A DNA stretch of 64,000 bases from Lunularia cruciata (Eukaryota; Streptophyta; Marchantiopsida; Lunulariales; Lunulariaceae), in NCBI GenBank assembly GCA_948567375.1, contig OX419757.1, forward strand, positions 41,292,001-41,356,000, in the 5' to 3' direction. Position 1 is the stretch's first letter. Every line of letters begins with the position of its first letter. Shown here one piece after another: positions 33,687 through 45,462 of this stretch. Below the pieces are notes generated by a model. That model had not been told where the DNA came from. It did no database searches and saw only the letters and a program-made list of their open reading frames with translations. The translations under genes and the position numbers were made by a program.

Positions 33687-33691
33687 GATGC

Positions 33692-34600
33692 TTTGTGTAC
33701 TCATCTCCAACCATGATCCTTGATTCAGTTAGAAATTTTGGCAAACACTCCTTGCCAAATACTTGGCACCAAGCTTGCTTTGTCCAAGGCCTATTATCCT
33801 CAATTGATGGACAAATTGAACATGAAAATCACACCTTGGAGGTTATGATTTGTGCCTTTGTCAACATCCACCATACCAATTGGGATGAATGTCTTGCAAT
33901 TGTGGAGTTTGCATACAATAATTCCAAACATGCAAGCACCAGATTCTCTCCTTTCTTCCTCAATTTGGGCAAAAATCCACTTATTCTAGATTCCTTTCTT
34001 GCTCCTCTCCCATCTCATGTCCCTTATACTTTGAACTTCTTGACCACCATATTCCAATCCCTCCAACAAGCCAAATCTCATCTCCTTGTTGACCAAAATT
34101 GGCAAAGACAATATGCGGATCACCATCATCATGATCTAACCTTTCAAGTCAATAATAAGGTCATGCTCTCCTCTAGTAACCTAGCCCTCCTACTTGATAC
34201 CCAAGTTTGTAAACTTGCACCTAATTGGATAGGACCCTTTGATGTCACCAAATCATTCTCCTATTGCATATCAACTTGCCTTGCCTTGTCATATGCCCAT
34301 CCACCCTCTCTTTCACATTTCCAAGTTAAAACCCTTTGTTCATAACCCATCTTCTTTTTCCTTTTGTATCCAACCTCTTCCTCTTCACGTGTCTATCAAT
34401 GATCATGAGGAGTACAAAGTTGATCATATCTTTGCACGTCACCACATTCAACAAGGCCGTCAACAACATACATAGTACAAGGTCCTTTGGAAAGGGTATC
34501 CCCTTCATGATGCCACATGGGAACTTCTTTCTCATCTCCAGAATGCACAAATGGTCATCTAAGAGTTTGAAGTTTCAATGGCAACGAGGACATCACCAAC
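33692..34600 (+). pseudogene. Family A integrase end and chromodomain, right part
   Basis: Continues the integrase left at 22580. An open frame runs from within the preceding LTR to 34345. Its genuine part has GTKLALSKAYYPQL-like sequence near 33765-33810 (frame shifted), VEFAYNNSKHASTRFSPFFL (33902-33961) and KLAPNWIGPFDVTKSF (34210-34257). The chromodomain follows in another frame: EEYKVDHIFARHHIQQG at 34409-34459, then YKVLWKGYPLHDATWE near 34478-34525. The product joined to 20915-22580 would be family A pol. Confidence 0.8.
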
Positions 34601-34616
34601 TAGCGGTGGAGGAATA
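34601..34616 (+). other. Polypurine tract of family A copy
   Basis: AGCGGTGGAGGAATA immediately before the LTR start. Confidence 0.65.
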
Positions 34617-34982
34617 TGTAACAATATGGAATTTAGCAATGAAGTTAGTTAGGGTTAACAAAGTAGTGAATAGGCCAAATTAGCCTAGAATATTCCAAAA
34701 GTATCTAGGAAGCTTCTTGGGAAGCTTCTCGACTAGCTTAGCTTGCAAGCCAAATAGGCAGCTTCTCAAAAGAAGCTTCTTGAGAAGTTTCTTGGTTAAC
34801 TTGGCTTGCACTCCAAGAAAGCGGCTCAAGAAAGCTTCTTTAGAAGCTTCTCAAGAGTCTTGTATGCTCCCTATAAATACCAAAGCCAAAGCTCATGCTA
34901 GTCATTTGGAGTTTCCCACACTTGAGTGTCCCAATGTGATCTTCCATTCTCCTATTTCTTTCCTTGGCCTTGGTCTTTCACA
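34617..34982 (+). repeat. Family A 3' LTR
   Basis: 366 bp from TGTAACAATATGG to GGTCTTTCACA. It contains paired palindromic AGAAGCTTCT blocks shared by all family A LTRs and a TATA box at 34872. It is the reverse-oriented counterpart of 20503-20914. Confidence 0.9.
34872..34879 (+). promoter_or_regulatory. LTR TATA box
   Basis: TATAAATA followed by CCAAAGCC. The same block occurs at the same LTR position in the copy at 6233-6661 and, reversed, in the minus-strand copies, which suggests it is the family's core promoter. Confidence 0.6.
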
Positions 34983-36850
34983 AATGATGTATTCAGTGGA
35001 GGATGAGGCCAATGATGTTGACAATGATTATGAGCAAGAGCTTACATTTGGGAGTGAGGCCGAACATGCAATTGTGGTCGCTAACCACTATGCCAATGTT
35101 GTGAAGGCGAAGGAGCAAGTGATGGCAATTTTCAAATGCAGCAAGTCAACATATAATGACAAAGTGTTCTCTTCCTATACTATCACAATTGTAAAATACA
35201 AAACCTAGCTCTTCAACCTTGCCATTCAATAGGTCAAGTGTGGAGCATCATTTTGCATGACAAAAAACATCATTGGTGAGACATATGAAGTCCTATCCAC
35301 TTTGTTGCTACATTCTTGCTCTCATAAGAATGTCAACAACTTTGTTAGGGTAGTTTGTGCCGCCAACTTTCAACGGCTATCAGAGTTGCTCAAGAAAATT
35401 TGGGCCTTTTCATTTTTGCTAGACTTAGTATTTTGCAAGAGCATATCATATTTGGATGTTTGTCGTTGTGTGTATGTGGAGAAGAAGCACATCATCATCA
35501 ACCTGCATTGGTGCGCATGATTTTTGAATGACAAACAAGCAAAGTCATGTCCAACATGATTTCTCAATTTCTTGACATATTGTGCACTCATTGGAGAATT
35601 TTTCTTCTAAATGTATCTAGCAATGGAATTCAAATATGACCGGACATGTCATAGGCATCATGACAAGGCTTTAGGTAGAACTTCATAATGATTGTGATCT
35701 GATCTGAATCTGGTGCAGAGCACATCAACTTGATCTAGTTATGCAACACATTATGAATCTAGTTGTGAAGGAGCACTTCTTCTTTGTGGTGACGGGTTTC
35801 ATTTTGCATCTCATGCGGTAGTAGAACCTGATTGCAAAAATGAGTACAACATACTCCTTGGTTGTAAATTGATGACTTCATACAGACAAGGTTACAACTT
35901 GGTTCAAGAAGCACCGGCCTGAGCTCCTAAGCATACATTGAGTTGAAGTAGCCTATGAGTGCTCCGCCTCAACTTTGGTGGGTGTACCTTTCTTGCCATG
36001 GACACTTTCATGATGAACATTGCCAAAAAAATTTGCAAGATTCAAGGCCTGATGACCCTATTATCAAAACAATAGGAGGAGCTTGATGCTCTCATTGGCA
36101 CCTTCATCAAAGATTTGTGTATTAATGGCCCACTGACAAAAGAAATGATTTCTATCATGGATGTGACAATGCATATCATAAGGGGTCACTACGTGCTCAC
36201 ACTTCTGAACATGCAAGAATTTGTCATAAGACTCACATCGTGGGTTGAAGGCATTCTCGACACTACCGATGAGATGGAGCATAACAAGTTGTTGCAAGAT
36301 GTTGGTCTTGTCTTTATCAAAGCATGTGCTCGCATTCAGAAAATATTCATGCAGTGCAATACATACAACAACCTATTTGTCAATCCACTCATGCTACCCC
36401 TTGTTTTACAGCAAGAGCTTGTTTGTATTTCCGCTGCCGACTTCATTCGCAAGGCTTGTAGATAGATCTTTCACATATAACATCGATGCTCGGCGACATA
36501 AATAGATGTCATTGCCAACAAGCATAAAGCTCTTCTTTGAGCTTACCGCAATGAGCTTGTGCTACAGGAGGGTATTGATGGTTGAAACCGAAGACATCCT
36601 TTGACAATGCTTGGAACTTAGTGTGCTCGCTTTCCAAACTTGGTCGAGTTTTGTGGTGGCATTGCAACTATATTTCCTGGCACGAATACAGTGGAGTCTG
36701 ACTTCTCTGTTGTGAGGTGGGAGAAAGGTGATCACTGCAAAAGTCTTTCAGACTTTGGACTTGAAGGTGTGTTGTAGGTGAAGCAATATATGCAAATCTA
36801 GATACTTGCGGATTATGATAATTCAGGAGCGACCTAGCCTCATGTATTAC
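34983..36850 (+). pseudogene. hAT-type transposase remnant
   Basis: DNA transposase relic that begins right after the family A LTR. Readable blocks in order are: LKKIWAFSFLLDLVFCKSIS with SYLDVC at 35388-35462; GHVIGIMTRL then RAHQLDLVMQHIMNLVVKEH (35643-35790), which fits the hAT catalytic region around the A/C-HxLxL motif; and IMDVTMHIIRGHYVLTLLNM (36154-36213). Last comes the C-terminal dimerisation region IATIFPGTNTVESDFSVVRW then SLSDFGLEGVL (about 36660-36775). Several stops and frameshifts break it. No terminal inverted repeats or 8-bp duplications were found; the left end may have been lost to the LTR insertion. Confidence 0.75.
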
Positions 36851-38322
36851 CAATCTATAGATCGGTAATGCACATCTTGTTGCACATTTTTTTTTTCCAA
36901 TTCTCGTTTATTGGTCTCCAATCCAAACTAAATATGCCTACTACCTAAATTTATTCTGAAACGGTGCCTATATTAAGCGAATTTAGTCGATCGACTATTA
37001 TAAGCAGGCCTGCTTATGCGTGACTCTCCAAAGGAACAAATTTCATAAGAGTCAACCATACTATGTAATAAGCGTGTTCTTCGAATCGACAGCCAGTCGG
37101 AAGCCTGGACCAACCAGCTCCATGAACTCTTGACGCCTGACTCGTGGTTCTCTGACGTTCCGAGTTAACTACTGGTGAAGTACTGGACGTTAACCGAGTT
37201 CATCCACCCTCCAACGCCACTTGGCAATTCGAACACCCTCAACTGCTTGGGGAGAGCTTTGGTCGAACCTGGAAATACCGAGTAAAGTTGGAATCTACCC
37301 GCTCGTACTGGAGTTTGGGTTAACTTCCTAGAACAATTCGCTATTTCCAGGAATCGCCTTATCGACTGTTCCTATACTGGATACTCCAATGTGGCGTTGC
37401 TCTAAGAACACAGCGATAGCTGGGCCAGTCATATCCTGTGCTCCAGAAAATCTAATCGGGAACTTGTAAACTTCCCGGCAACTATGTCGGGATGTTAAGA
37501 ATTCGTCGGCTTTCGTTCAGGCATCAACTTCTTTGTCTTATTGGGAAGGCCCCCAGGGTGCGCAGAAATTTCAAGTCTCAGCCCGGTAGAAGTCATGCAA
37601 CTGGCCTGCTCTTACGGACGTCTGTCTATATTCTATTAGATAGATGCCTCTAGAAAGACCAGGATTTGTGGGAAACAGTCGTGCCTGGGACTTTCCCGTT
37701 AACTTTCGACGTGCAGAGATCTTCAACGACTTACTTTTCTTCGAACGGGGTCAACCGCGCAGTCTCGTTACTGTTCAAGTGCCGGAGGTTCATCTCTGTC
37801 ACCGTATAATACATTATAACGGACTTTAGAATGTCGTCAGATATGTGTCGTTTTAGGTGGAACTCATTGAATAGTGGCATCCGTGGAATTGAACACGAAA
37901 AGTACCTGTTGTTTACTGTCAGTTCAATTTGCCTCCCAAAGACAATTGAATTAGAGAAACGCATCCTGTGTAAATCATTTTAAATAAACGAGTGATCAAG
38001 ACTCCTGGGATGCTTGATCAATGAACAGCGACGGGTGAAACCATAACTTCGCTCGACTGCGACTACGATCAATCTTTTCATGTAAGAATGAAAACTGCAT
38101 CCACTAAACGAATTTTAATCTGTTGCTGTAGATCTTCCTGAGATCTGATGAAAGAACAATCACAATCAATCTTCGCCTTTCTCACCATTCTCTAATCTAG
38201 TCAAGCAGTTTACAGTTTTCATCTTTTGTAACAAGAAACATTCCTAAGTTTGCCATGCAAGATCACAATGTGCAATAAATCGATATCACATCCAATGCCA
38301 GACTAACAAAGAACCAACAGTT
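36851..38322. other. Intergenic sequence, nothing recognised
   Basis: From about 36950 the sequence changes character: CpG becomes common and long AT-rich decay stops. A 61-codon plus-strand ORF at 37644-37829 is the best open stretch, but it matches no family I know. It contains a T run near 36885-36895. Confidence 0.5.
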
Positions 38323-38885
38323 TTGAGCGTCATGTTTCTTTTCTCAAACTATTCGAATCATCCTGATATCTTGGTCGTAAAAAGCTTCGGTCCAAGCAGA
38401 TGCTTATTGCTGTACACCGTAGAACCTCATCACCTCCTGGTTTCATTTCTATGTAGTTTATCAGTAGCGGATGTCGTGGTCACGGACCTTACGTGGGATA
38501 CAGTTTCGGAGGGAATGATTACCCATCCCCCTGGATGGGCGGCGAGTGCAACAACAGGTCGCAAGGTCTCCAAGTATAGGGGCATGCAGCGAGGTCACTT
38601 CTTTGTTCCTCTAGCCTTGGAGTTATATGGAGCGATGGACACGGTATTTGACACATTTGTCAGTGAGTGCGCGAGAGCTTATCATGTTAGGCGTCAGGGG
38701 TACCACTCTCACTCTCATACTTTGTAGCATATTTTAGATAGCGTATGTCCATTGCTCTACAGAGGGCAGTGGCTGGTGCAATCCATAGGGGAGCAATCAC
38801 ATTAGGTGATGTTTCTTGGGATGCTCCAATTGTGTGTAGATCGTACGACTTGCATAACTCGGATATCTTAGGTGCGGTAGGGTAG
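38323..38885 (+). pseudogene. Retroelement-like polyprotein C-terminal fragment
   Basis: A 134-codon ORF (38323-38727) contains VADVVVTDLTWDTVSEGMIT, then FFVPLALELYGAMDTVFDTF and SECARAYHVRR. A second frame at about 38745-38880 continues with RMSIALQRAVAGAIHRGAIT. This layout (DVLVxDPTR..., FxPLALExYG..., RxSIALQRA...) resembles the tail of reverse-transcriptase-bearing polyproteins common in plant genomes. The match is from memory of the pattern. One frame break separates the parts and no upstream RT is visible. Confidence 0.4.
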
Positions 38886-41800
38886 ATTTCTCGTACAGAC
38901 TCTATTGGGGCTTACCCCCATGTTACCTTGTTTGTCTCTCCCTTGTAAGGCTTGATGGGGTCTTCCCATCCTTCATTTTTTCTACGCGGTAGCCTTTTTC
39001 TCTTCTATGTGATTTGTTCCAACAATCGTTGCACTTCTACCTCAGTCTCGCATCTCTAGCAGCTAAACCACCTGTCGCTGGTCTATGACTTGTTACGTGG
39101 AAGAAGAACTTTAAACTTGCTACCTCATAGGGAGGGCACTAACGGCCTTGGATCTATCCATGTGTACAGATTTCATTGCCGAAATTACAGTTCCCGTTTT
39201 ATACGAAAACCTCTTGAGTGGACAGGAAGCGGCTCCTGAAGCTACACTAGCCTTGAGCATACTCACCCAAGAGGTATAAGTACGCGGGGTGAACCATCCA
39301 GGTAATGTGTGCTGGCTGTTCTTCAGTCGCATTCAGAGGAAAGCCAATGGCGGGAACTATGATATCTCCCTAGGAGCGGTTGCTGGCTCTCCAGCATCGG
39401 TTAGGAAGAGCCGTCGATGGTCGTGAATATCTGAGGCTGAGGCGTGGTCCAGACCTACTTTTGTGTTGGTTGGCGTGGGACGAAAACACCCTGTGAGTGA
39501 TTCTCAACCTAAGGACGAATCGCTGTCCGAGAAAGTTTAGTACGCAAGATAAACAAATCAAGAGGGAGATTTATAGGCATGATTCACCTTTTGGTTGCCC
39601 CAATTTAGTAACACGGTGAAATGTATAGTTGAGTATCTTGTAGTGCTTGTAAAGTAAATGCTGGTGTTGAAAAGTCTGTACTGTTGCTTCGGACGCTCCC
39701 TATTGAATCTATGTTGTTAAGGCCAGGGCCAGATGTCGGACGTGTAGTCGACCCAAGTGACAGGCAGATACAAGCGAAGTTCTTTTGCATGAAGATGAAT
39801 TGGAGCTTGACAAGTAGCGCGGAGAAGGGTGCCGGTAGGAAAGAGGTTGAAGATTTCCATTGACAAACATGCCAAGAACGAGAATCTAATAGTTTCGGCC
39901 AGTTCACTTCTCTCTGTTTCTACTTCTCGACGATTGGAGTGACTCTGGATGTCTTCCGCCATCTCCTTGCAGGTCTCCTGCCTGAAATTGATATCAAGGA
40001 CTGTGTATTTTAGTTCAATGGAATATCTGGAATCCGCGCATTCTCAAAACATGAACGATATAGAGTTTCACAACAGAGTCATACGTTGAGCAAAACCTGG
40101 GCTTTGAAATTCAATCTCCATGACAATCTAGGCAGTTTGCAGGCAAACCAGGATTCCCAAGCCTATCCTTGTTAAAATTTTCCGTGACGCAAACTGTTGA
40201 CATAAACTAGAACTGATGAATAACTTGAAATGTGGTTTGCGAGAGAAGTGCTAATGATCACTTTTGGAAGATAATGAAATTTGGAAGTGCCATAGGTGGA
40301 GCTGATGTTGGTGGAACTGATCCACCATTGCAGTTGTATGAGGGAAGGACCTGAAATGCGGTTGTTTGTATTTCACCACCTCATCATAGTGTCGTGAATT
40401 TCCCGTATAGAGCGTAGACGCATGGCTTAATAATGTGTTTTCTCAAGTCTGTTCATCTTGCACAGATTTGAGAGTCTTTTTGTTAATTATTTAAATGTGA
40501 TGTACTCCATCCATGTTTAAAGGTATTGCTTTGTGAAGACGATATCTAGTAAAGTTATGAACATGTCCTGCAGTCAAACATATCTAGCTACTCTCTTCAA
40601 GACTCCCATACTCACGGTCACTTTTACGTCGCGATATCACGTTTAACATAGTGTCAAGTACAATGCAAGCATTTTTCCTCAAAGAGGCACAGATTTGTGA
40701 TATTTTCATTTCTTGTTTCGTTGCATTGAATCCCATAGGTGCACTCAAAGACAATCTGGTGCAGTGGAAAGGGACGCGCCTTTATTTAAAGAGTCTCCAT
40801 CCATAACACCCTCATGTTGTGGACACTAAATTCCTCCTCCTCAGTTGGGGAATAAGGTTACGAAATGAATTCAGCGTTGCCGAAGTCTTACCCCTCAAGA
40901 GCTGTAAAACTCCTTTTCCTGCTCTACGTTGGAGCACTCTCGCGATATCTCCAGAACAATCTTTTAGTCCAATGTAGTTGGACTGCTGGAGTGATCGACT
41001 TTTCTTACTTTGCACAGTGATCAAAGTTTGCGAAAGTGCCTACTGCCTTGCTTTGGAGTAGGCCCAACGCCTCCACCAAATCCACTAAGTGTGTCAGAGT
41101 CTTTGGCCTAGTCTGTCCAATTCTCACCGCATCTTCGATTCGTGTTTGTCAGCGTGATTACAGATGGTAATCTTTTTCCCACCTTGAGTCCTGACAGCAC
41201 ACTATGGTCCCACTCGAAGGAAATAGACTATACCCTGCCATCTAGCACCAACTCCCTTGAGAAATATCAAATCCTCTAATAGAAACGTAAGTCTTAGGAC
41301 GTTAGATTGATATTTATGATAACGTAATGAAGGTCCAAGATTGTGGTTCTAAAGAAAAATATTTATTATAAATATCGTTTTGATGTCGCTTATATAGTTG
41401 AGTTGTATGACATTGGAAAGGGTTACGTTTGATACAGAAAAATGACAGCACTTGTATAGCAGATTGTGTCACGTTATGGCTTCCTTGAGAAGTACATGTT
41501 TTTCACTAGGAATAAAATTATCTTTTGATCTCTCTAAACATCTTTCCTTTCAACTTTGAATTTTCATGATTAGATTGTGAGTTTATCCAGTTCATAGATG
41601 TCGAGGAATCAAAAGAGATGAAGTTCAATGAAGTCATTGCAAACCGAAAGTCGAGAGAGTTGTATGTTTCGTCTTAGGTAATGTGGATTTCCTTACCTCG
41701 TTGAGCCTATGTAGAGAATGACTAAACTAAAGTGCAGTGGGATTCTTGCTTCAACACACCATCGTAAGAAAATACGTTGGGTGATTAGTCAAAAATATGC

Positions 41801-44800
41801 ATTTCATACACGAACATTCACATAAATGATGTATATTTATATGGACATTTTAACAAAAGTACATATCGATAAGGTATTTTGAATTTAAAAAAGATAAATA
41901 GATATAATTATTCTGATTTGGTGGACAATCTTTATTAACTGACATAAATGGGTAAATAACTCAATTAGTGACTTCCAAATATATGCCTATGGTTAAGTCT
42001 ACCCAGTCTAACAAACTTTGGCTTATCCCTCTGTTTAACTTCAATTGTCATTATATGGTCATTTTGCGTTAACTCCAAAATCGCATTGCATTTAAAAATG
42101 TTTTCAGATATATTTTGCTTACTCCATGGATTCTTTTAGAAAGAGTCCTAATTAGTGTATATTTCCCTAAAAAAGTTCATTTTGACCTATTATTGTTTAT
42201 TGATAATTTTTTAGATTGTTTTTATACATGTACTTATTATTATCATATCAAATGAGGTGCTTTTGTTGGGCCAAAGTTTTAATTCATTGAATTCTTCAGC
42301 ACAGATTTATATGCAACGAGTTCCAAGAACTAGGAAATCACATTTGATATAAGTAGTCAAATAGGCTTCGTTTTCTTAAGAGCCTTATTTACAACTTCCA
42401 GACCCTTTATTAGCTGATTTGTAACATAGGATGAGGTGTAAAGCTCATAGAATACCCCTTATTGTAACTAGTTTTGGACCCCTAGATTTGTTCTTTTATT
42501 TCACCTTTATTTGTATGAAGTTGAACATGTCTCCTTTAGCATCTCAAAGACTTTACGTTGGTGACTAACATAAAATGCTACGATTGAACGTTGAAAGTTT
42601 GAGGAGGTGGAGGAGGTAAAGAAAGCTTAAAATTACCTTTGATTTTCCATAGTCCCCCAAATAATACAAAAAAGGAGATTCTAGAGTTGATCCTAAAGAG
42701 CTTTTGCTATTACATTCATTCAATACATATATATAATACATATAATATTCAAACTGCGTTTCGTTCTAGGGCCCGTCGAAAACTTTCCCCTTGCGTATAG
42801 CTTTAAATAACCTCAATTCTTCTGATTTTTTTCCTTAGTTTTCCCATATAATACTAAAAAAGAGATTTCTAGAGTTAGATACTAAAGTGTACAGATTATA
42901 GAGATGGTTCTAAAGAACTTTTGCTGATATATTTAAAGGTAGTTTGAATAGTGGTTTTTTTTGTTTGCTTAATCCTTTTTAAGATAGTTCTCCGTACCGT
43001 TGTTTGAGAGTTTATTATTTTTTGTCTTGTGTGAATAGTTATGCCAAATATGTTTCCAAAGTCGAATAGAATTTCCAACTTTTATCCAACTTTTATCCAA
43101 CATTTAGTGCTGAAGACCTTTGAAGTTCATTGTGGATACGGACGTAGAAAATGAAGGCCACCGAGTAATAACACAATAAAGAGATAAGACATCTACGATA
43201 AAAATGCTTTTGAAGGGATGAAGAGAGAAATATGCAAGGATACTATTCTCAGGTTTTCCTTATTGAAAAGAGAAGTCACAAGAAGTTATTATGAACTCAA
43301 CCTTAAATCATAGTCAACCTTAAGAGGCATTGACATATTGAAGTTCGCTAAATTAAGCAAAATTAGTTAAGTTATGATGAAGAGTAAATTCCATCCCAGA
43401 AGTAAATCAATTGTTGAACGTCATGAGCTCTAACCAGAATGTCTCTAGATATCTACCCTCCAAGAACTTCTTAATATTAACCAGTACATCTCAATGCTGG
43501 TACAACAAACTACATACAATGTTATACATGTTGGTTGGTTATGAAGTTGCGTTAAATGCTAGCGTGGTTAATATCAAGACGGGAAAGAATTTCCCAAATT
43601 ATTTATCTTCTATGTCCCCAAGTTAGGAATTAGAAGTGGACAAATTCTTTTGCAGTACCACGTAGAACAAGAGAAGAGGAATTATGGTGAATCATATAGG
43701 AATGTATATTTAGGTGTTGCTCAATGATTTCAGAACTTTGATAAGACCTTCATACTTAAATATTTTGGAGCTCAAGAATCTGTTGGACGATGAGGAATAT
43801 TTTGCCTTCAAAAGAGTGATTCAAATGCCCGGGGGTCATTACGGATTGGCCTAACATAGGTTAAACGTGAAATTAGCAAACAGTCTAGGCATTTGAAAAT
43901 TTCCTTCTAACATTCCGATTTTGAATAAGAAACATAGGCATGTTTCATCGTTTCCCAGAGGTTTACAAGGGGGAGTACAAGAGCCATTGACAAGTATATT
44001 CACTTATGGGTGCAGGCAAGTGAGATAATGAGCTATCTACAAACACTCAAATCTTTCAGCGGGAAAAGCGATAATGGGTACAACGGTGTTGGAGTATAAT
44101 TGCATGTTTGCCATATGAATGCATCCATGCATCACCTCAATCTGGCCAAATCATTTTGGTTGATCCTGACTCTGATCATGATGTTCTAGTTACTGCTGTA
44201 AGATCCACCTGCATACCATACTTCCTTCAACTAATGGGTGCTTATGAGCGGACCGGGATGTAAGGAGATTGCTGGGCTCTAGTTTGGCGGACTTGGATGT
44301 GGAAGAGTGAAGAACTTCGCACCAGCGTGTGAAGAATCCTTCCCTTCGGATCTCATACAACCTTTTTGCTCTTATCTCTAGCTGTGCTCGGGATCCCATG
44401 AACTACTTGAGTTGATTGGAATCCTTTATAGTATCGGATGTCTTTCATAAGGAAAATAGCAAAGCAATCCTGATCCCTATCGTACACGAGGTTTCTAACT
44501 GAAGTGAAAGCTCGAGTGCAGGGCGGTCAACATTGCGAGTCTTGTCTACAATTCTTGACAGCAAGCGGTGAGCAGTCTCAGAGCTTTGTTGTTAGTTTAT
44601 ATATCCCAGAGTGCCGATATAGTTCCCAAAACCCACGTTTAAATTTGCGACGCCCTGAGGTTTGGAAAGATAGCCAAGCAGGGTTTGCATCCATTCTTTC
44701 CAGATTCACCAGTAGTAACTCGACCCACTATGAATTAGCTAGAGGAATCCGATCGATGAACTAGTTCTAGCTGTCTAGCTTAGCTTGACCGAAGTCCCAG

Positions 44801-45462
44801 TGGTACTCAAATCACTTCGTCTAAGCGTGCGTTTCACTTGGAGCTCATCTGAAACGGCAAGGATGCACTGTTAATTATCCGCTGAATGAGAGGTGAATTC
44901 CTTTCACAAAGTAGTAAACACATCTGAAACTCAGAATGCAAGAAGATAGTCAGATCATTCTCACCTGTTATGCGTCAAGAACACTCGCATCCCTCTTCAT
45001 TCTTTCAAATATCTCCAATGTTTCCAACCGGTCAAGGTAACTTTTTACTCCTCCAATGGTGTTAGGCTACAACTTCTAAATAGCTTACATAAAGAGTGTC
45101 GAACAGAACATACTTTGATGACCTCCAGGAGACTGCTACACCTTGAGTATACATAAACCTTTCTCGATGTGGCACTAGTGAGACCAGCACTCTTTGCGTT
45201 TGAAGAAAACCCTTTGCTACACGAGCTGCTAAAATTTTACTTCGGTAATCAGGGTACACCTTCAAGGATGAAATTCGAAGAGCCCCAAACATTCAAGCTC
45301 TCTCCTCTCCTCTCCAATATATAAAGAACCGGAGTAAATTTCCATTTTACAGAACACTGGCTTTCTCCACTAAACGCAGAGGAGAAGCTCTGCACTTGTG
45401 AAAGAAGAAAGCCAGGGCTATGCCACCATCACTGGCCGCGCGTGATCAACAAGCAATGACCT
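38886..45462. other. Gene-poor unique DNA
   Basis: About 6.6 kb with only short ORFs in all frames, none recognisable. 41300-43350 is AT-rich with a short TATA-type repeat near 42728-42750. The rest is near 42-45% G+C by eye with ordinary CpG. It serves as the 3' flank of the gene at 45463. A TATATAAAG box lies at about 45317 on the plus strand but leads into no gene. Confidence 0.5.

Noticed and set aside
33578-33691. The N-terminal 38 residues of the 255-codon ORF
   Set aside because: They are translated LTR sequence that happens to be open; the integrase part starts after the target duplication at 33691.
37644-37829. A 61-codon plus-strand ORF as a host exon
   Set aside because: It has an attractive composition but no recognised domain, no clear splice partners and no neighbouring exons.
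42720-42760. TATA-type short repeat as an origin or scaffold element
   Set aside because: A brief simple repeat in AT-rich DNA; nothing else supports a function.
45313-45330. TATATAAAG with an upstream CT-rich tract as a plus-strand promoter
   Set aside because: No plus-strand gene follows; it lies in the 3' flank of the minus-strand gene.
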